Positions 20,203-29,546 of a DNA stretch of 64,000 nucleotides are shown here, one piece after another. The notes under the pieces were generated by a model, which was not told the DNA's origin, searched no databases, and saw nothing but the letters and a program-made list of their open reading frames with translations. The position numbers and the translations under genes were made by a program. Origin of the DNA: Cupriavidus alkaliphilus (GTDB taxonomy: Bacteria > Pseudomonadota > Gammaproteobacteria > Burkholderiales > Burkholderiaceae); NCBI RefSeq assembly GCF_900094595.1, contig NZ_FMAD01000006.1:248001-312000 (forward strand), read 5' to 3'. Position 1 is the stretch's first letter; every line of letters starts with the position of its first letter.

Positions 20203-21196
20203 GCGGCGCGAGCCAGACAGCGCGCCCGGCGCCACGCCTGGCGCCCCCGCTGTCGCGCTTGCCGGCGTCGGCGCAGGCCAGACCGACGCCCTGCTGCGGC
20301 GCCTGGAATGGACCGTGGTGCGCCGCCTCGACGGGCTGCTGCAAGGCGACTACCGCACACTGTTCCGCGGCTTCGGTCTGGACCTGGCCGACCTGCGCGA
20401 GTACCACCCCGGCGACGACGTGCGCCACATCGACTGGAACGTGACCGCGCGGCTGCAGACGCCGCACGTGCGCGAATACCAGGAAGACCGCGAAGTCGCC
20501 GCCTGGTTCTTGCTGGACCTGAGCGGCTCGATCGATTTCGGTTCGGGCAGCGTGCGCAAGCGCGACCTGCTGAGTGACTTCACCACCGTGATGGCGCTGC
20601 TGCTGACGCGCTATGGCAACCGGGTGGGTGCCGTGCTCTATGGCGGCGCAGCCGACTCCGACGCCACGGTGGTGCCGGCGCGCGCCGGGCGCCGGCAGCT
20701 GCTGCACCTGCTGCACCGCATGCGCGCCACGCCGGCCGCATCGCCGGGCGACACCCGCCTGCGCGACCTGCTCGAACGCGCCCGCGCGGTGGCAAGGCGG
20801 CGCTCGGTGGTGTTCGTGGTATCGGATTTCATCAGCGCGCCGGGCTGGCAGGCATCGCTGGGCATGCTGGCGCGGCGGCATGAAGTGGTCGCGGTGCGGC
20901 TGGTCGATCCGCTGGAAACCGCGTTGCCGGACCTGGGACTGGTGGTGCTGCAGGATGCGGAGACCGGCGAGCAGTTGTTCGTCGATACGCATGACCCGTC
21001 CTTCCGCAAGCGCTTCGCCGCCGCCGCCGAGGCGCGCGAGGCGGAGCTGCGCCAGGCCTTCGCGCGCGCCGGGGTGGCGTGCCTGACGCTGTCGACCTAC
21101 GCCCGGCTCGACCTGGCGCTGCTGAGTTTCGCGCGCCAGCGCCGGCGCCAGCAAGGCAGCGCCAGGGCCGCCAACATCGCCAGGGGGGCCGCATGA
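20183..21196 (+). CDS. DUF58 protein of the MoxR-VWA system
   Basis: 337 residues with the DUF58 hallmark 'LREYHPGDDVRHIDWNVTAR' (about 70-90), then a VWA-like fold ('WFLLDLSGSIDFGSG'). DUF58 proteins are invariably linked to MoxR ATPases and are thought to be adaptor or target proteins. The start lies inside moxR and the stop overlaps the next VWA gene as ATGA. No signal peptide or obvious membrane segment, so it is cytoplasmic. Confidence 0.88.
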
Positions 21197-22263
21197 TCGA
21201 TGCCATCAGCCGCCTGCCAGTGTTCAGCTTCCTGTGGCCGGGCATGCTGTGGCTGTTCGCCCTGGTCGGGGGGCTGGCGGCGGGCTATGTCTGGCTCGAC
21301 CGGCGCAGGCGGCACGGGGCCGTGCATTACCCGGCGCTGAAGACGGCGGGCGTTGCCACCGGTGGCGGCAGCGGCTGGCGCCGCCACGTGGCGCCGGTGC
21401 TGATCTTGCTGGCGCTGGCCGCGCTGATCGCGGCGATCGCGCGGCCCCAGGCCGTGATGATGCTGCCTTCGCGCATCGAGACCGTGGTGCTGGTGATGGA
21501 CCTGTCGGGCAGCATGCGGGCCCAGGATGTCAAGCCCAGCCGCCTGGGCGCCGCCCAGCGGGCGGCCACCACCCTGCTGGAGGCGCAACCCGCGGGCGTC
21601 AGCGTCGGCGTGGTGGCCATGGCCGGCACCGCCGCCGTGGCGCAGGCGCCCACCCGCTCCAGGGAGGCCGTTGCCACCGCGATCGAGCGCCTGCAGCCGC
21701 AGGGCGGCACCGCGCTGGGCAACGGCATGCTGATTGCGCTGACCACGCTGCTGCCGCAGCTCACGCCCGATGCCGAGCGGCTGATGAACGACGACACTCC
21801 GCCACCAAGACGACCACGGGCCCTGGCCAATCCGTCCGGCGACAGCGAGCCGGTGCAGCCGGGCTCCTATACCGCCGGCGCGATCGTGGTGTTCTCCGAC
21901 GGCGAAAGCAATGCCGGCCCGGCCGCGATGCGCGCGGCGCAGCTTGCCGCCGAGCACGGCGTGCGCATCTACACCGTGGGCGTGGGTACCCCCGAAGGCG
22001 TGGTGCTCTCGGTCGACGGCTGGTCGGCCCGCGTCAGGCTGGACGAGAAGGTGCTGAAGGAAGTCGCCGACGCCACCAGTGCCGAGTACTTTCGGCTGGA
22101 GGATGCCACCCAACTGAAGCGGGTGTATCGGGCGCTCAACGCGCGGCTGGCGTTCGACAAGCGCAGCCAGGTCGAGATCACCGCGCTGTTCGCCGCGCTG
22201 GGCGCGCTGCTGGCGGCCGGCGCGGGGCTGTTGTCGCTGTGGTGGTTCGGACGCGTGATGTAG
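21193..22263 (+). CDS. VWA-domain membrane protein (BatA-like)
   Basis: 356 residues: N-terminal membrane helices ('FLWPGMLWLFALVGGLAAGY', 'VLILLALAALIAAIA'), a VWA domain with intact MIDAS motif DLSGS and 'IVVFSDGESNAGP', and a C-terminal membrane helix ending WWFGRVM. Its overall plan mirrors the VWA protein at 17124-18185, so the two are paralogues that may dimerise. Coupled to DUF58 by an ATGA overlap. The DUF4381 gene that often lies between these genes is absent. Confidence 0.88.
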   Translation: MIDAISRLPVFSFLWPGMLWLFALVGGLAAGYVWLDRRRRHGAVHYPALKTAGVATGGGSGWRRHVAPVLILLALAALIAAIARPQAVMMLPSRIETVVLVMDLSGSMRAQDVKPSRLGAAQRAATTLLEAQPAGVSVGVVAMAGTAAVAQAPTRSREAVATAIERLQPQGGTALGNGMLIALTTLLPQLTPDAERLMNDDTPPPRRPRALANPSGDSEPVQPGSYTAGAIVVFSDGESNAGPAAMRAAQLAAEHGVRIYTVGVGTPEGVVLSVDGWSARVRLDEKVLKEVADATSAEYFRLEDATQLKRVYRALNARLAFDKRSQVEITALFAALGALLAAGAGLLSLWWFGRVM

Positions 22264-22281
22264 CGGGCGGCGGCCGGCAAC

Positions 22282-22878
22282 TCAGCGCGCATTGCGCGGC
22301 GTGACCGAGATCGCGATCGCCTCGGTATAGACCGCCTGCACCTGCTCGCCGGCGCGGACCGCCTTCAGCTGCTTCGGATCCGCGACATGCACGTCCACCA
22401 TCCGGCCCTGCGGGCCCTTCAGCGTCACCATGCCGGTCTTGGTGTCGACCGCCACCACGTCCGCGGTAACCGTGACTTCGCGCCCGACCATGCCGCCCGG
22501 CTTGGCGCCGGGCGCGGCGCGCTGCGTGATCTCGCGCTCGCTGCTGGAGCGGATCCCGCTCTGGCGGTTCAGGCTCACCGACAAGGCCTGCGTGTATTCC
22601 GCCGTGACCGCATCGCCCACGCGCAGCTGCCCGAAATTGCGCACATCGTCGCCGACCTGCACGTTGGTGAGCTTGCCTTGCTCGTCCTTGAGGGTGATGG
22701 TGCGGGTGGCCGCATCGATGGCCGCCACCGTGGCCGTGGCCTTGACCGTGCCGGTGGTGCGCGACGCGCCCACGCCGGAAACCGAGTCGACGCGGGTCTC
22801 GGGTTGCGCCATCGCCATGCCGGGCGCGAGGGACGCGGCGGCAAGCGCCGCCGCCACGATGAGCTTGCCGGGTTTCAT
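22282..22878 (-). CDS. Secreted protein with two tandem beta-barrel repeats (DUF5666-like)
   Basis: 198 residues with a clear signal peptide (KPGKLIVAAALAAASLAPGMAMA). The mature part contains two related units, about 43-105 and 131-195. The first has 'TATVAAIDAATRTITLKDEQG' and 'VGDAVTAEYTQALSVSL'; the second has 'TADVVAVDTKTGMVTLKGPQG' and 'AGEQVQAVYTEAIAISV'. This looks like an internal duplication of a small OB- or DUF5666-like beta domain. Periplasmic; function unknown. It converges with the VWA operon and may be unrelated to it. Confidence 0.8.
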   Translation of the reverse strand: MKPGKLIVAAALAAASLAPGMAMAQPETRVDSVSGVGASRTTGTVKATATVAAIDAATRTITLKDEQGKLTNVQVGDDVRNFGQLRVGDAVTAEYTQALSVSLNRQSGIRSSSEREITQRAAPGAKPGGMVGREVTVTADVVAVDTKTGMVTLKGPQGRMVDVHVADPKQLKAVRAGEQVQAVYTEAIAISVTPRNAR

Positions 22879-22999
22879 GCCGTTCTCCCTGGTTCCAAGG
22901 TTGCCGTGCGCGATGCCGGCAAGGGGGGCCGGCGCGCGTGACGGAAAGGCCTGTTAACCATAGCAGAGGGAAAGGCAGTCTGTCGGCCGCGCCCCCGGG

Positions 23000-24016
23000 C
23001 TAGGCGAGCCAGCCCCTGATGGTGTCCGCCATCACGTTCGCTGAAATACCGTAGCGATCGTGCAGCGTAGGCAGCGCCCCGGCATCCAGGAACGCATCCG
23101 GCAGCCCGACCTGGCGGAAGGGCACGCACGCGCCGGCGCGCATCAGCGTGGTCGCCACGGCTTCTCCAAGGCCGCCGATGACGCTATGGTTCTCGGCCAC
23201 CACCACCAGGCGGCCCGTGCGCCGGGCCTCGCGCAGGATGGCATCGGTATCCAGCGGCTTGATGGTCGGCACGTGCAGCACCGCCACGCCGATGCGGTCC
23301 TGCTCCAGCGCCTTGGCCACCTCCAGCGCGCGCATGGTCATGATGCCCGACGAGATCACCAGCACCTCGGCGCCGTCGCGCAGCAGCCTGGCCTTGCCGA
23401 GCTCGAACTGGTAGTCGTACCGGTCCAGCACCACCGGCACGTTGCCGCGCAGCAGACGCGCGTAAACCGGGCCGTTGTGCGCGGCGATGGCCGGCACCAT
23501 CTGCTCGATCTCGACCGCATCGCACGGATCGATCACTGTCATGTTCGGCATGGCGCGCATCAGCGCCAGGTCTTCGGCGGCCTGGTGGCTGGGGCCGTAG
23601 CCGGTAGTCAGCCCGGGCAGCGCGCACACGATCTTCACATCGAGGTTGTCCTCGGCGATGGCCTGGTGCATGAAGTCGTAGGCCCGCCGGGTCGCGAACA
23701 CCGCGTAGGTGGTGACGAAGGGCTGCGCCCCTTCATGCGCGAAGCCAGCGGCGGCGCCCATCAGCAGCTGCTCGGCCATGCCCATCTGGTAATAGCGCTC
23801 CGGGAACGCCTGCGCAAAGATATGCAGGTCGGTGTACTTGCCGAGGTCGGCGGTCATGCCGACCACGTTCTGCTTGTGGCGGCCCAGCTCGGCCAGCGCG
23901 TGGCCAAACGGGGCGGAGCGGGTAGCCTGCCCTTCGCCGGCGATGGAGGCGATCATCGCCGAGGTCTTCAGCTTCGGCTTGGCAGCGGTGGTGGCGGTGG
24001 CTATGGTATGGCTCAT
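23000..24016 (-). CDS. Transketolase C-terminal subunit
   Basis: 338 residues equal to the pyrimidine-binding and C-terminal domains of transketolase: 'GMTADLGKYTDLHIFAQAFPERYYQMGMAEQ' (catalytic Glu within MAEQ), 'FVTTYAVFATRRAYDFM', 'GYGPSHQAAEDLALMRAMPNM' and a C-terminal 'VVVAENHSVIGGLGEAV'. It pairs with the separate N-terminal subunit, whose stop overlaps its start as ATGA. Split transketolases are often devoted to specialised sugars (for example apulose-4-phosphate or sulfosugars) rather than the pentose phosphate pathway. The ribosome-binding site is GGGAGACA. Confidence 0.9.
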   Translation of the reverse strand: MSHTIATATTAAKPKLKTSAMIASIAGEGQATRSAPFGHALAELGRHKQNVVGMTADLGKYTDLHIFAQAFPERYYQMGMAEQLLMGAAAGFAHEGAQPFVTTYAVFATRRAYDFMHQAIAEDNLDVKIVCALPGLTTGYGPSHQAAEDLALMRAMPNMTVIDPCDAVEIEQMVPAIAAHNGPVYARLLRGNVPVVLDRYDYQFELGKARLLRDGAEVLVISSGIMTMRALEVAKALEQDRIGVAVLHVPTIKPLDTDAILREARRTGRLVVVAENHSVIGGLGEAVATTLMRAGACVPFRQVGLPDAFLDAGALPTLHDRYGISANVMADTIRGWLA

Positions 24017-24858
24017 GCTTGTCTCCCGGCTTCCAGGGCCTGCAGTGCGAGTTGCCATTCGTCGGCATCGACGCGGATAAAGTGGTTCTTCTCGCGCTGC
24101 TCGAGGAACGGCACGCCGCACCCCATGCGCGTATCGCAGATGATCATGCGCGGCTGCGCGCCGCGGTGCTCGCGCGCCGCGCGGAAGGCGGCGGCGACAG
24201 CGTCGATGTCGTTGCCGTCGACGCGCTGCGTGAACCAGCCGAATGCTTCCAGCTTCGGCACCAGCGGCTCGAACGCCATGATCTGCGTGGACGGGCCGTC
24301 GGCCTGCTGGTTGTTGACGTCGACGATGGCGATCAGGTTGTCCAGCTTCCAGTGCGCGGCCGAAAGGATGCCCTCCCAGATCGCGCCCTCGTCCAGCTCG
24401 CCGTCGGAGAACAGCGTGTAGACGAAGTTGCCGGAGCCCTTGCGCTTGAGGCCCAGGCAGCGGCCCACGGCGATGGTCAGGCCCTGCCCCAGCGAGCCGC
24501 CGGACATTTCCATGCCGGGCGTGTAGCTGGCCATGCCCGACATCGGCAGGCGGCTGTCGTCGCTGCCATAGGTCTCCAGCTCTTCGGCGGGCAGGATGCC
24601 CGCCTCCAGCAGCGCCGCGTACAGCGCGATGGCGTAATGGCCGTTGGACAGCAGGAAGCGGTCGCGCCCTTCCCACTCGGGGTCTTCGGGGCGGTAGCGC
24701 ATGGCGTCGAAGTAGGCCACGGCGAGCACGTCGGCGATATCGAGCGCCTGGCCGATATAGCCCTGGCCCTGGACCTCGCCCATCAGCAAGGCGTTGCGGC
24801 GGATGCGGTAGGCGCGTTCCCGCAAGGACGCGTCCTTGTCGGTGGTGGCTTGTTGCAT
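24013..24858 (-). CDS. Transketolase N-terminal (thiamine-diphosphate) subunit
   Basis: 281 residues corresponding to the diphosphate-binding domain: 'GYIGQALDIADVLAVAYF', 'RDRFLLSNGHYAIALYAAL', 'GSLGQGLTIAVGRCLGLK' and the ThDP motif from 'SDGELDEGAIWEG' to 'VDVNNQQADG' (GDG variant SDGE...NN). Start ATG 24858 has GGAGACA immediately upstream. Belongs to a leftward SDR-MFS-transketolase operon; the MFS stop is 50 bp upstream. Confidence 0.9.
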   Translation of the reverse strand: MQQATTDKDASLRERAYRIRRNALLMGEVQGQGYIGQALDIADVLAVAYFDAMRYRPEDPEWEGRDRFLLSNGHYAIALYAALLEAGILPAEELETYGSDDSRLPMSGMASYTPGMEMSGGSLGQGLTIAVGRCLGLKRKGSGNFVYTLFSDGELDEGAIWEGILSAAHWKLDNLIAIVDVNNQQADGPSTQIMAFEPLVPKLEAFGWFTQRVDGNDIDAVAAAFRAAREHRGAQPRMIICDTRMGCGVPFLEQREKNHFIRVDADEWQLALQALEAGRQA

Positions 24859-24908
24859 GGTGTCTCCAGCAATCGGTTGGATCAGCATTTCAGGAAAAGG
24901 AAGCGGCC

Positions 24909-26237
24909 TCAGCGGTTCACGGACCTGGCCGGCACCATCAGCACCAGCACGGCACCGAAGACCACGGTGGCCGAGATGAACGCCAGCCCCGCGGTGGACT
25001 TTCCGGTCAGGTCGTTGAGCCAGCCGACGATGGCGGGCGAGAAGAAGCCGGCCAGGTTGGCCACGCAGTTCACCGCGGCGATGCCGGCGGCGGCGGACAT
25101 GCCGCCCAGCAGCGCGGTGGGCAGCGCCCAGAACTGCGAGGACGAGGCCAGGATGCCGGCGGCGGCGATGCACAGGCATACCAGCGAGGCGCTCACGCTG
25201 CCCAGCAGCGGCAAGGTGGCAAAGCCGGCGGCGGCAACCACCATCGGCACGATCAGGTGGAAGCGGCGCTCGCGGCGGCGGTCGGCGCTCATGCCCACCA
25301 GCGGCAGCGCCACGATGGCGCACAGGTATGGCAGCGCGGTATAGATGCCGACCCACAGCGGGTCCGCCACGCCGGCCTTGCGGATGATCGTCGGCAGCCA
25401 GAAGGTCAGTCCGTACTGGCCCAGCACCACGCAGAAGTAGATCGCTGCCATCAGCCACAGGCGGCGGTCGGCCATGAAGGAGCGGATCGACATGTGCTCC
25501 ATCTTCTGCGCGTTATCGCCTTCGATATTGCGCTTGAGCAGCGCCTTCTCGGCGTCGGTAAGCCAATGCGCCTGGTCGATGCCGTTGTCGAGGTAGTACA
25601 GGATCGCCACGCCCAGGCACAGCGACGGCAGCGCCTCGATCAGGAACAGCCACTTCCAGCCGGCCAGGTCGCCCACGCCGTGGAAGGCATGCATGATCCA
25701 GCCCGACAGCGGCCCGCCCACGATGCCGGCCAGCGGGATCGCCATGAAGAACATCGACAAGGCCTTGGCGCGCCGCTCCGACGGGAACCAGTACGTCATG
25801 TAGAGGATCACGCCAGGCGCGAAGCCGGCCTCGGCCACGCCCAGCAGGAAGCGCAGCACGTAGAACTGGGTCGGCGTGGTGACAAAGGCGAAGCACGCCG
25901 AGATCACCGCCCAGGTCAGCATGATGCGCGCCAGCCAGCGCTTGGCGCCGACCCGGTGCAGGATCACGTTGCTCGGCACTTCGAAGATGAAGTAGCCGAG
26001 GAAGAAGATGCCGGCACCGAGGCCGTAGATGGTTTCGCTGAACTGCAGGTCGCTCAGCATCTGCAGCTTGGCGAAGCCGACATTGACCCGGTCCAGGTAG
26101 GCGCCGAGGTAGCACAGCATCAGGAACGGGATCAGCCGCCTCACCACCTTGGCGTAGGTGCGGGTCTCGAAGGTGGCGGAATCGGCGTGCAGCGTCGCTT
26201 CGCCGCCAATGGGCGAAGCCGCGTATTTGGTCTTCAT
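24909..26237 (-). CDS. MFS transporter, anion:cation symporter (ACS/phthalate) family
   Basis: 442 residues with 12 predicted membrane segments. The ACS-family motif 'CYLGAYLDRVNVGFAKLQM' follows the first helix, with 'GAGIFFLGYFIFEVPSNVIL' and 'RFLLGVAEAGFAPGVILYMTYWFP' after it. ACS members take up sugar acids, aromatic acids and similar anions. It sits between the SDR and the split transketolase, so it probably imports the sugar or sugar acid metabolised by them. AGGAGACA lies 4 nt before ATG. Confidence 0.9.
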   Translation of the reverse strand: MKTKYAASPIGGEATLHADSATFETRTYAKVVRRLIPFLMLCYLGAYLDRVNVGFAKLQMLSDLQFSETIYGLGAGIFFLGYFIFEVPSNVILHRVGAKRWLARIMLTWAVISACFAFVTTPTQFYVLRFLLGVAEAGFAPGVILYMTYWFPSERRAKALSMFFMAIPLAGIVGGPLSGWIMHAFHGVGDLAGWKWLFLIEALPSLCLGVAILYYLDNGIDQAHWLTDAEKALLKRNIEGDNAQKMEHMSIRSFMADRRLWLMAAIYFCVVLGQYGLTFWLPTIIRKAGVADPLWVGIYTALPYLCAIVALPLVGMSADRRRERRFHLIVPMVVAAAGFATLPLLGSVSASLVCLCIAAAGILASSSQFWALPTALLGGMSAAAGIAAVNCVANLAGFFSPAIVGWLNDLTGKSTAGLAFISATVVFGAVLVLMVPARSVNR

Positions 26238-26321
26238 CGGTTGTCTCCTGCCTGGCGGCGCCGCGCGGCGGCGCACCGGCTGTTCTCGGGTCCCGCCTCG
26301 GTCGGGCGGCTTGGTTCGAAT

Positions 26322-27071
26322 TTAGTGGATCAGCATGCCGCCGTTGACGTCGAGCGTGATGCCGGTCAGGTAGGCGGACATGTCGCTGGCCAGAAACACG
26401 CAGGCATTGGCGACGTCGGCGGCGTTGCCCAGGCGGCCCAGCGGGATGCCTCTGATGATCTCGGCGCGCATCTCGGGGGTGAGCTTGTCGCCGGTGATGT
26501 CGGTCTGGATCAGTCCCGGCGTGATTGAATTGACGCGGATGCCGTCGGGCCCGAACTCGCGCGCCATGGCGCGCGCCAGGCCCAGCACGCCGGCCTTGGC
26601 TGCGCTGTAGTGCGGCCCGCCGAAGATGCCGCCGCCGCGCTGCGCCGACACCGACGACATGCACACGATGCTGCCGCGCTTCTGCTCGCGCATCTGCGGC
26701 AACACCGCCTGCGACATGTACAGCGTGCCGCGCAGGTTGACGTCGAGCACGGCATCGTAGTTGGCAGCCTGGATATCGAGCGTGCGCACCGGCTGGGTGA
26801 TGCCGGCATTGTTGACCAGCGCGTCGATGCGCCCATAGCGCTGCAGCACGGCCTGCGCCGCGCGCTCGCAGGCGGCCTTGTCGGTCACATCGCAGGCCAG
26901 GCCGAGGTGCCGGTCGCCCAGTTCGCCGGCGGCGGCCTGCGCCTCTTCCAGGCGCAAGTCCAGGATGACCACGGTGGCGCCCTGGGCGGCGAAGGCCCTG
27001 GCGGTGGCCTTGCCGATGCCGCGCGCCGAGGCGGCGCCGGTGATGATGACTACGTTGTTCTCGACCAGCAT
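26322..27071 (-). CDS. SDR-family oxidoreductase
   Basis: 249-residue classical short-chain dehydrogenase: TGAASARGIG cofactor loop, NNAG, Ser in MSSVSAQRGGG, YSAAK active pair and 'YLTGITLDVNGG' at the end. The TGAASARGIG loop has an extra residue compared with TGxxxGIG. Likely oxidises or reduces the sugar or polyol delivered by the neighbouring MFS protein before the transketolase step (inference). The ribosome-binding site is AGGAGACA before ATG 27071. Confidence 0.88.
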   Translation of the reverse strand: MLVENNVVIITGAASARGIGKATARAFAAQGATVVILDLRLEEAQAAAGELGDRHLGLACDVTDKAACERAAQAVLQRYGRIDALVNNAGITQPVRTLDIQAANYDAVLDVNLRGTLYMSQAVLPQMREQKRGSIVCMSSVSAQRGGGIFGGPHYSAAKAGVLGLARAMAREFGPDGIRVNSITPGLIQTDITGDKLTPEMRAEIIRGIPLGRLGNAADVANACVFLASDMSAYLTGITLDVNGGMLIH

Positions 27072-27240
27072 CTTTGTCTCCTGCAATTGGACTTGGGATG
27101 TGTCGAGTGTTGTCGCTGGCGGCCTGGCGATCAACGCGGTCTGCCTCAGCTATTGCTGAGAAATTTTCAAACGTCGACGACGGGCGCCTCAACGGGCGCC
27201 GCCCCGGTCACTTTGCCGGCCATGCCCGGGTGGCGCGCGT

Positions 27241-28128
27241 TCAGGGCGAAGCCGGCAACTGGCGCTCGAGCCAGGCCAGGAAGCGCGCCACGCGCGGCAG
27301 TCCGGCGTTCTGCGCCGGGCAGACCACGTGGTGGCTGCCCACCTCCAGCGCGTGGCTGTCGTCGAACACCGGCACCAGCGCGCCCTTGCGGATCTGCACC
27401 GATGCCAGCAGCGTGCTTTCCAGCGCCACGCCCAGCCCCAGTGCGGCCGTCTCCAGCGACATGTAGGAGCGGTCGAAGCTGAAGTCGAAGGTCTTGTGCG
27501 ACGCCGGCACGCCGAAGCGCGCGAACCATTGTTGCCACTGCACCAGCGGCGTTTCGGAGTAGATCAGCCGCTGCGCGAGCAAATCCTCCGGTGTTCGGAT
27601 CGGATGCTTTTCGAGATAGGCGGGAGAGGCCAGCGGCGCGATCGTCTCGCGCCGCAGCGTTTTCACCCGCAGGTCGCGCCAGTGCGCATAGCCGTGCCGG
27701 ATATCGACGTCGTAGTAGCCGCTGGTGAACGACACGTCTTCATACGAGCACGACAGGTTGAGCTGGATGTCGCCATTGTCGGCCTGGAACGATTCCAGCC
27801 GCGGCAGCAGCCACATCAGGCCGAAGCTGGGACTGGAATGCACCCGCAGGATCTCGATGCTGGCCGGGCTGGAAGCGCGCTCGGTGGCGCGGTTCAGGTC
27901 CGCCAGCACGCCGGTGATATCGCGCAGGTATTGCTGCCCCACCGGCGTCAGCGCCAGCCCGCGACCCTGGCGGAAAAACAGCGCCTGCCCCAGCGCCTCT
28001 TCCAGGTTGCTGATCTGGTGGCTGACCGCGGATGCGGTCAAACCCAGCTCCTCGGCGGCGCGGCTGACGCTCTTGGTTCGGGCAACGCTTTCGAAGGCGA
28101 TGATCGCCTTCACCGGTGGAATTCGCAT
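27241..28128 (-). CDS. LysR-family regulator (GcvA-like)
   Basis: 295 residues: N-terminal LysR HTH ('SVSRAAEELGLTASAVSHQISNLEE') and a GcvA-type effector domain. ATG 28128 is used; a TTG three codons upstream is possible. It lies upstream of and in the same direction as the SDR-MFS-transketolase genes (169-bp gap), making it their likely regulator. Confidence 0.88.
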   Translation of the reverse strand: MRIPPVKAIIAFESVARTKSVSRAAEELGLTASAVSHQISNLEEALGQALFFRQGRGLALTPVGQQYLRDITGVLADLNRATERASSPASIEILRVHSSPSFGLMWLLPRLESFQADNGDIQLNLSCSYEDVSFTSGYYDVDIRHGYAHWRDLRVKTLRRETIAPLASPAYLEKHPIRTPEDLLAQRLIYSETPLVQWQQWFARFGVPASHKTFDFSFDRSYMSLETAALGLGVALESTLLASVQIRKGALVPVFDDSHALEVGSHHVVCPAQNAGLPRVARFLAWLERQLPASP

Positions 28129-28235
28129 GGGCGGCAAGGATCGGCGCGGGAGCGCGCCGGGACACCCTCCCTCCCGATCGCGGTCAGGAACATGCCCGGA
28201 TTCTACTTCGGCGGCCCGCGGGCGCCGACGTTCCG

Positions 28236-29030
28236 CTACTCCGTCAACAGCTTACTGACCGCGGTGCGCGCGTATTGCATGAACGCCGCGACCGCCGCGC
28301 CACCCAGCACCGGATCATCCGGCCCGCCCGACCGGTACGCCGCCCGCGCCGCTGCCATCAACGGCCGGTGCGCGCCAGGCAGGCGTTCCAGCGCCCACGC
28401 CGCAGCCACGTCTTTCGGCGCGATCCGGCCGCTGGCGGCGCTGTACCAGACCCGCGCCATTGCCAGCACCACGTTGCGCTCGTCGCCGGCCCAGTCGCTT
28501 TCGGTCCGCCATTGCGCGACGGTATCGGTGAGCGCGGCGATGAAGTCTGGCCGGGGCACGGGTTCGAAGCAGGCCGTGGCCGGCGGGCCAAGCAGCGCGA
28601 TACCGTGCTGGCGCACCTGGGTCACCAGGATGGCGAGGTCGTGGTCAGGCATCCGGCCCTCGAACACGCCGGCCTCGATGTCCTGGCGCAGCCATTCGCC
28701 AAACTGCAGTTCGCGCGTGGCCGGATAGCGCCAGGGCACCACTTCGCCGTGCGCCACCACGGTGACCTCCAGCGGCCGCCGGAGCCCACCGCTGCCTGGC
28801 GGGGCCGAGACCTCCAGCAGGTCGCGCAGCAGCGCTCGCCGCGCGGCGTCGCCGGGCACGTCGCGTGTGGTCACCAGCAAATCGATATCACTGAGGGGTC
28901 GCAGCCCACCATCGAGCGCCGAGCCGAACAGGTGGACGCCCAGCAGCGTCCCGGCCAGGTGCCGTGAGATCACGGCCTGGGCCACGCGGACCTGCTGCGC
29001 GATTTCGGCGGGCAGGGATGGGGCCGCCAT
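28236..29030 (-). CDS. aadA: Aminoglycoside 3''-adenylyltransferase-like protein (AadA family)
   Basis: 264 residues, colinear with AadA/ANT(3'') over the whole length. Landmarks are the nucleotidyltransferase motif GSALDGGLRPLSDIDLLV (about 36-53), 'PLEVTVV', 'WRYPATRELQFGEWLRQDI', 'DWAGDERNVVLAMARVWYSA' and 'IAPKDVAAAWALERLP'. The family adenylylates streptomycin and spectinomycin. I see no integron attC site or intI, and base composition matches the neighbours, so it appears to be a resident chromosomal gene. It starts 2 bp after a small membrane protein gene. Whether it confers resistance needs testing. Confidence 0.85.
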   Translation of the reverse strand: MAAPSLPAEIAQQVRVAQAVISRHLAGTLLGVHLFGSALDGGLRPLSDIDLLVTTRDVPGDAARRALLRDLLEVSAPPGSGGLRRPLEVTVVAHGEVVPWRYPATRELQFGEWLRQDIEAGVFEGRMPDHDLAILVTQVRQHGIALLGPPATACFEPVPRPDFIAALTDTVAQWRTESDWAGDERNVVLAMARVWYSAASGRIAPKDVAAAWALERLPGAHRPLMAAARAAYRSGGPDDPVLGGAAVAAFMQYARTAVSKLLTE

Positions 29031-29032
29031 GC

Positions 29033-29356
29033 TCACAGCGGCCCGGGCAGCGTCTTCAGGCCCAGCCACAATACGCCGATGACAACGTTGACCGGCACGC
29101 ACAGCGCGCCGGGCACGTAGAACAGCGCCGACAGCGCCGGCGCGGACAACATCAGCTCGACCGCGCCGCCCAGCCCGTAGAAAAACACGCCGCACCAGAG
29201 CCAGCGCCGCATGTAGGTCAGCAGCCAGTGAGCGCGCGCCTGGTTGAAGTGCCAGGCGCGCGTGCGTTCGGCGCGGTTGCCGCGGCTGGCGTCCCGGAAC
29301 AGCCAGCCGAAGAAGAAATAGCGGTACAGCAGGGCGCTAAAGCTCAGCTCTTGCAT
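29033..29356 (-). CDS. Small membrane protein upstream of aadA
   Basis: 107 residues, unrecognised. A soluble, charged N-terminal half rich in aromatics ('YRYFFFGWLF') is followed by two hydrophobic stretches (about 53-70 and 78-101), suggesting a two-helix membrane protein. AAGGAG lies 5 nt before ATG 29356. It is separated from aadA by 2 bp, so co-transcription is near certain. No function assigned. Confidence 0.7.
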   Translation of the reverse strand: MQELSFSALLYRYFFFGWLFRDASRGNRAERTRAWHFNQARAHWLLTYMRRWLWCGVFFYGLGGAVELMLSAPALSALFYVPGALCVPVNVVIGVLWLGLKTLPGPL

Positions 29357-29546
29357 GATCACTCCTTTGGCCGCTGCCAGCCGGGGGAGTGCGGAACTCA
29401 CCCACGCTCGGGGCGCAAGCAGCGATGGCAGCGGCAGGCATACCACCAGCGTACCAAAGAAGCGGCGCGAACCCGAGCCGAGGATGCCCCTGCATGGCTG
29501 GCCGCACTAAGACAGTGCAGCCAGCCGCGCGGTGATCGCACGCGGA

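Noticed and set aside
28236..29030. aadA as an integron gene cassette
   Set aside because: No attC-like inverted core sites or integrase nearby, native base composition, and co-transcription with an upstream membrane gene.
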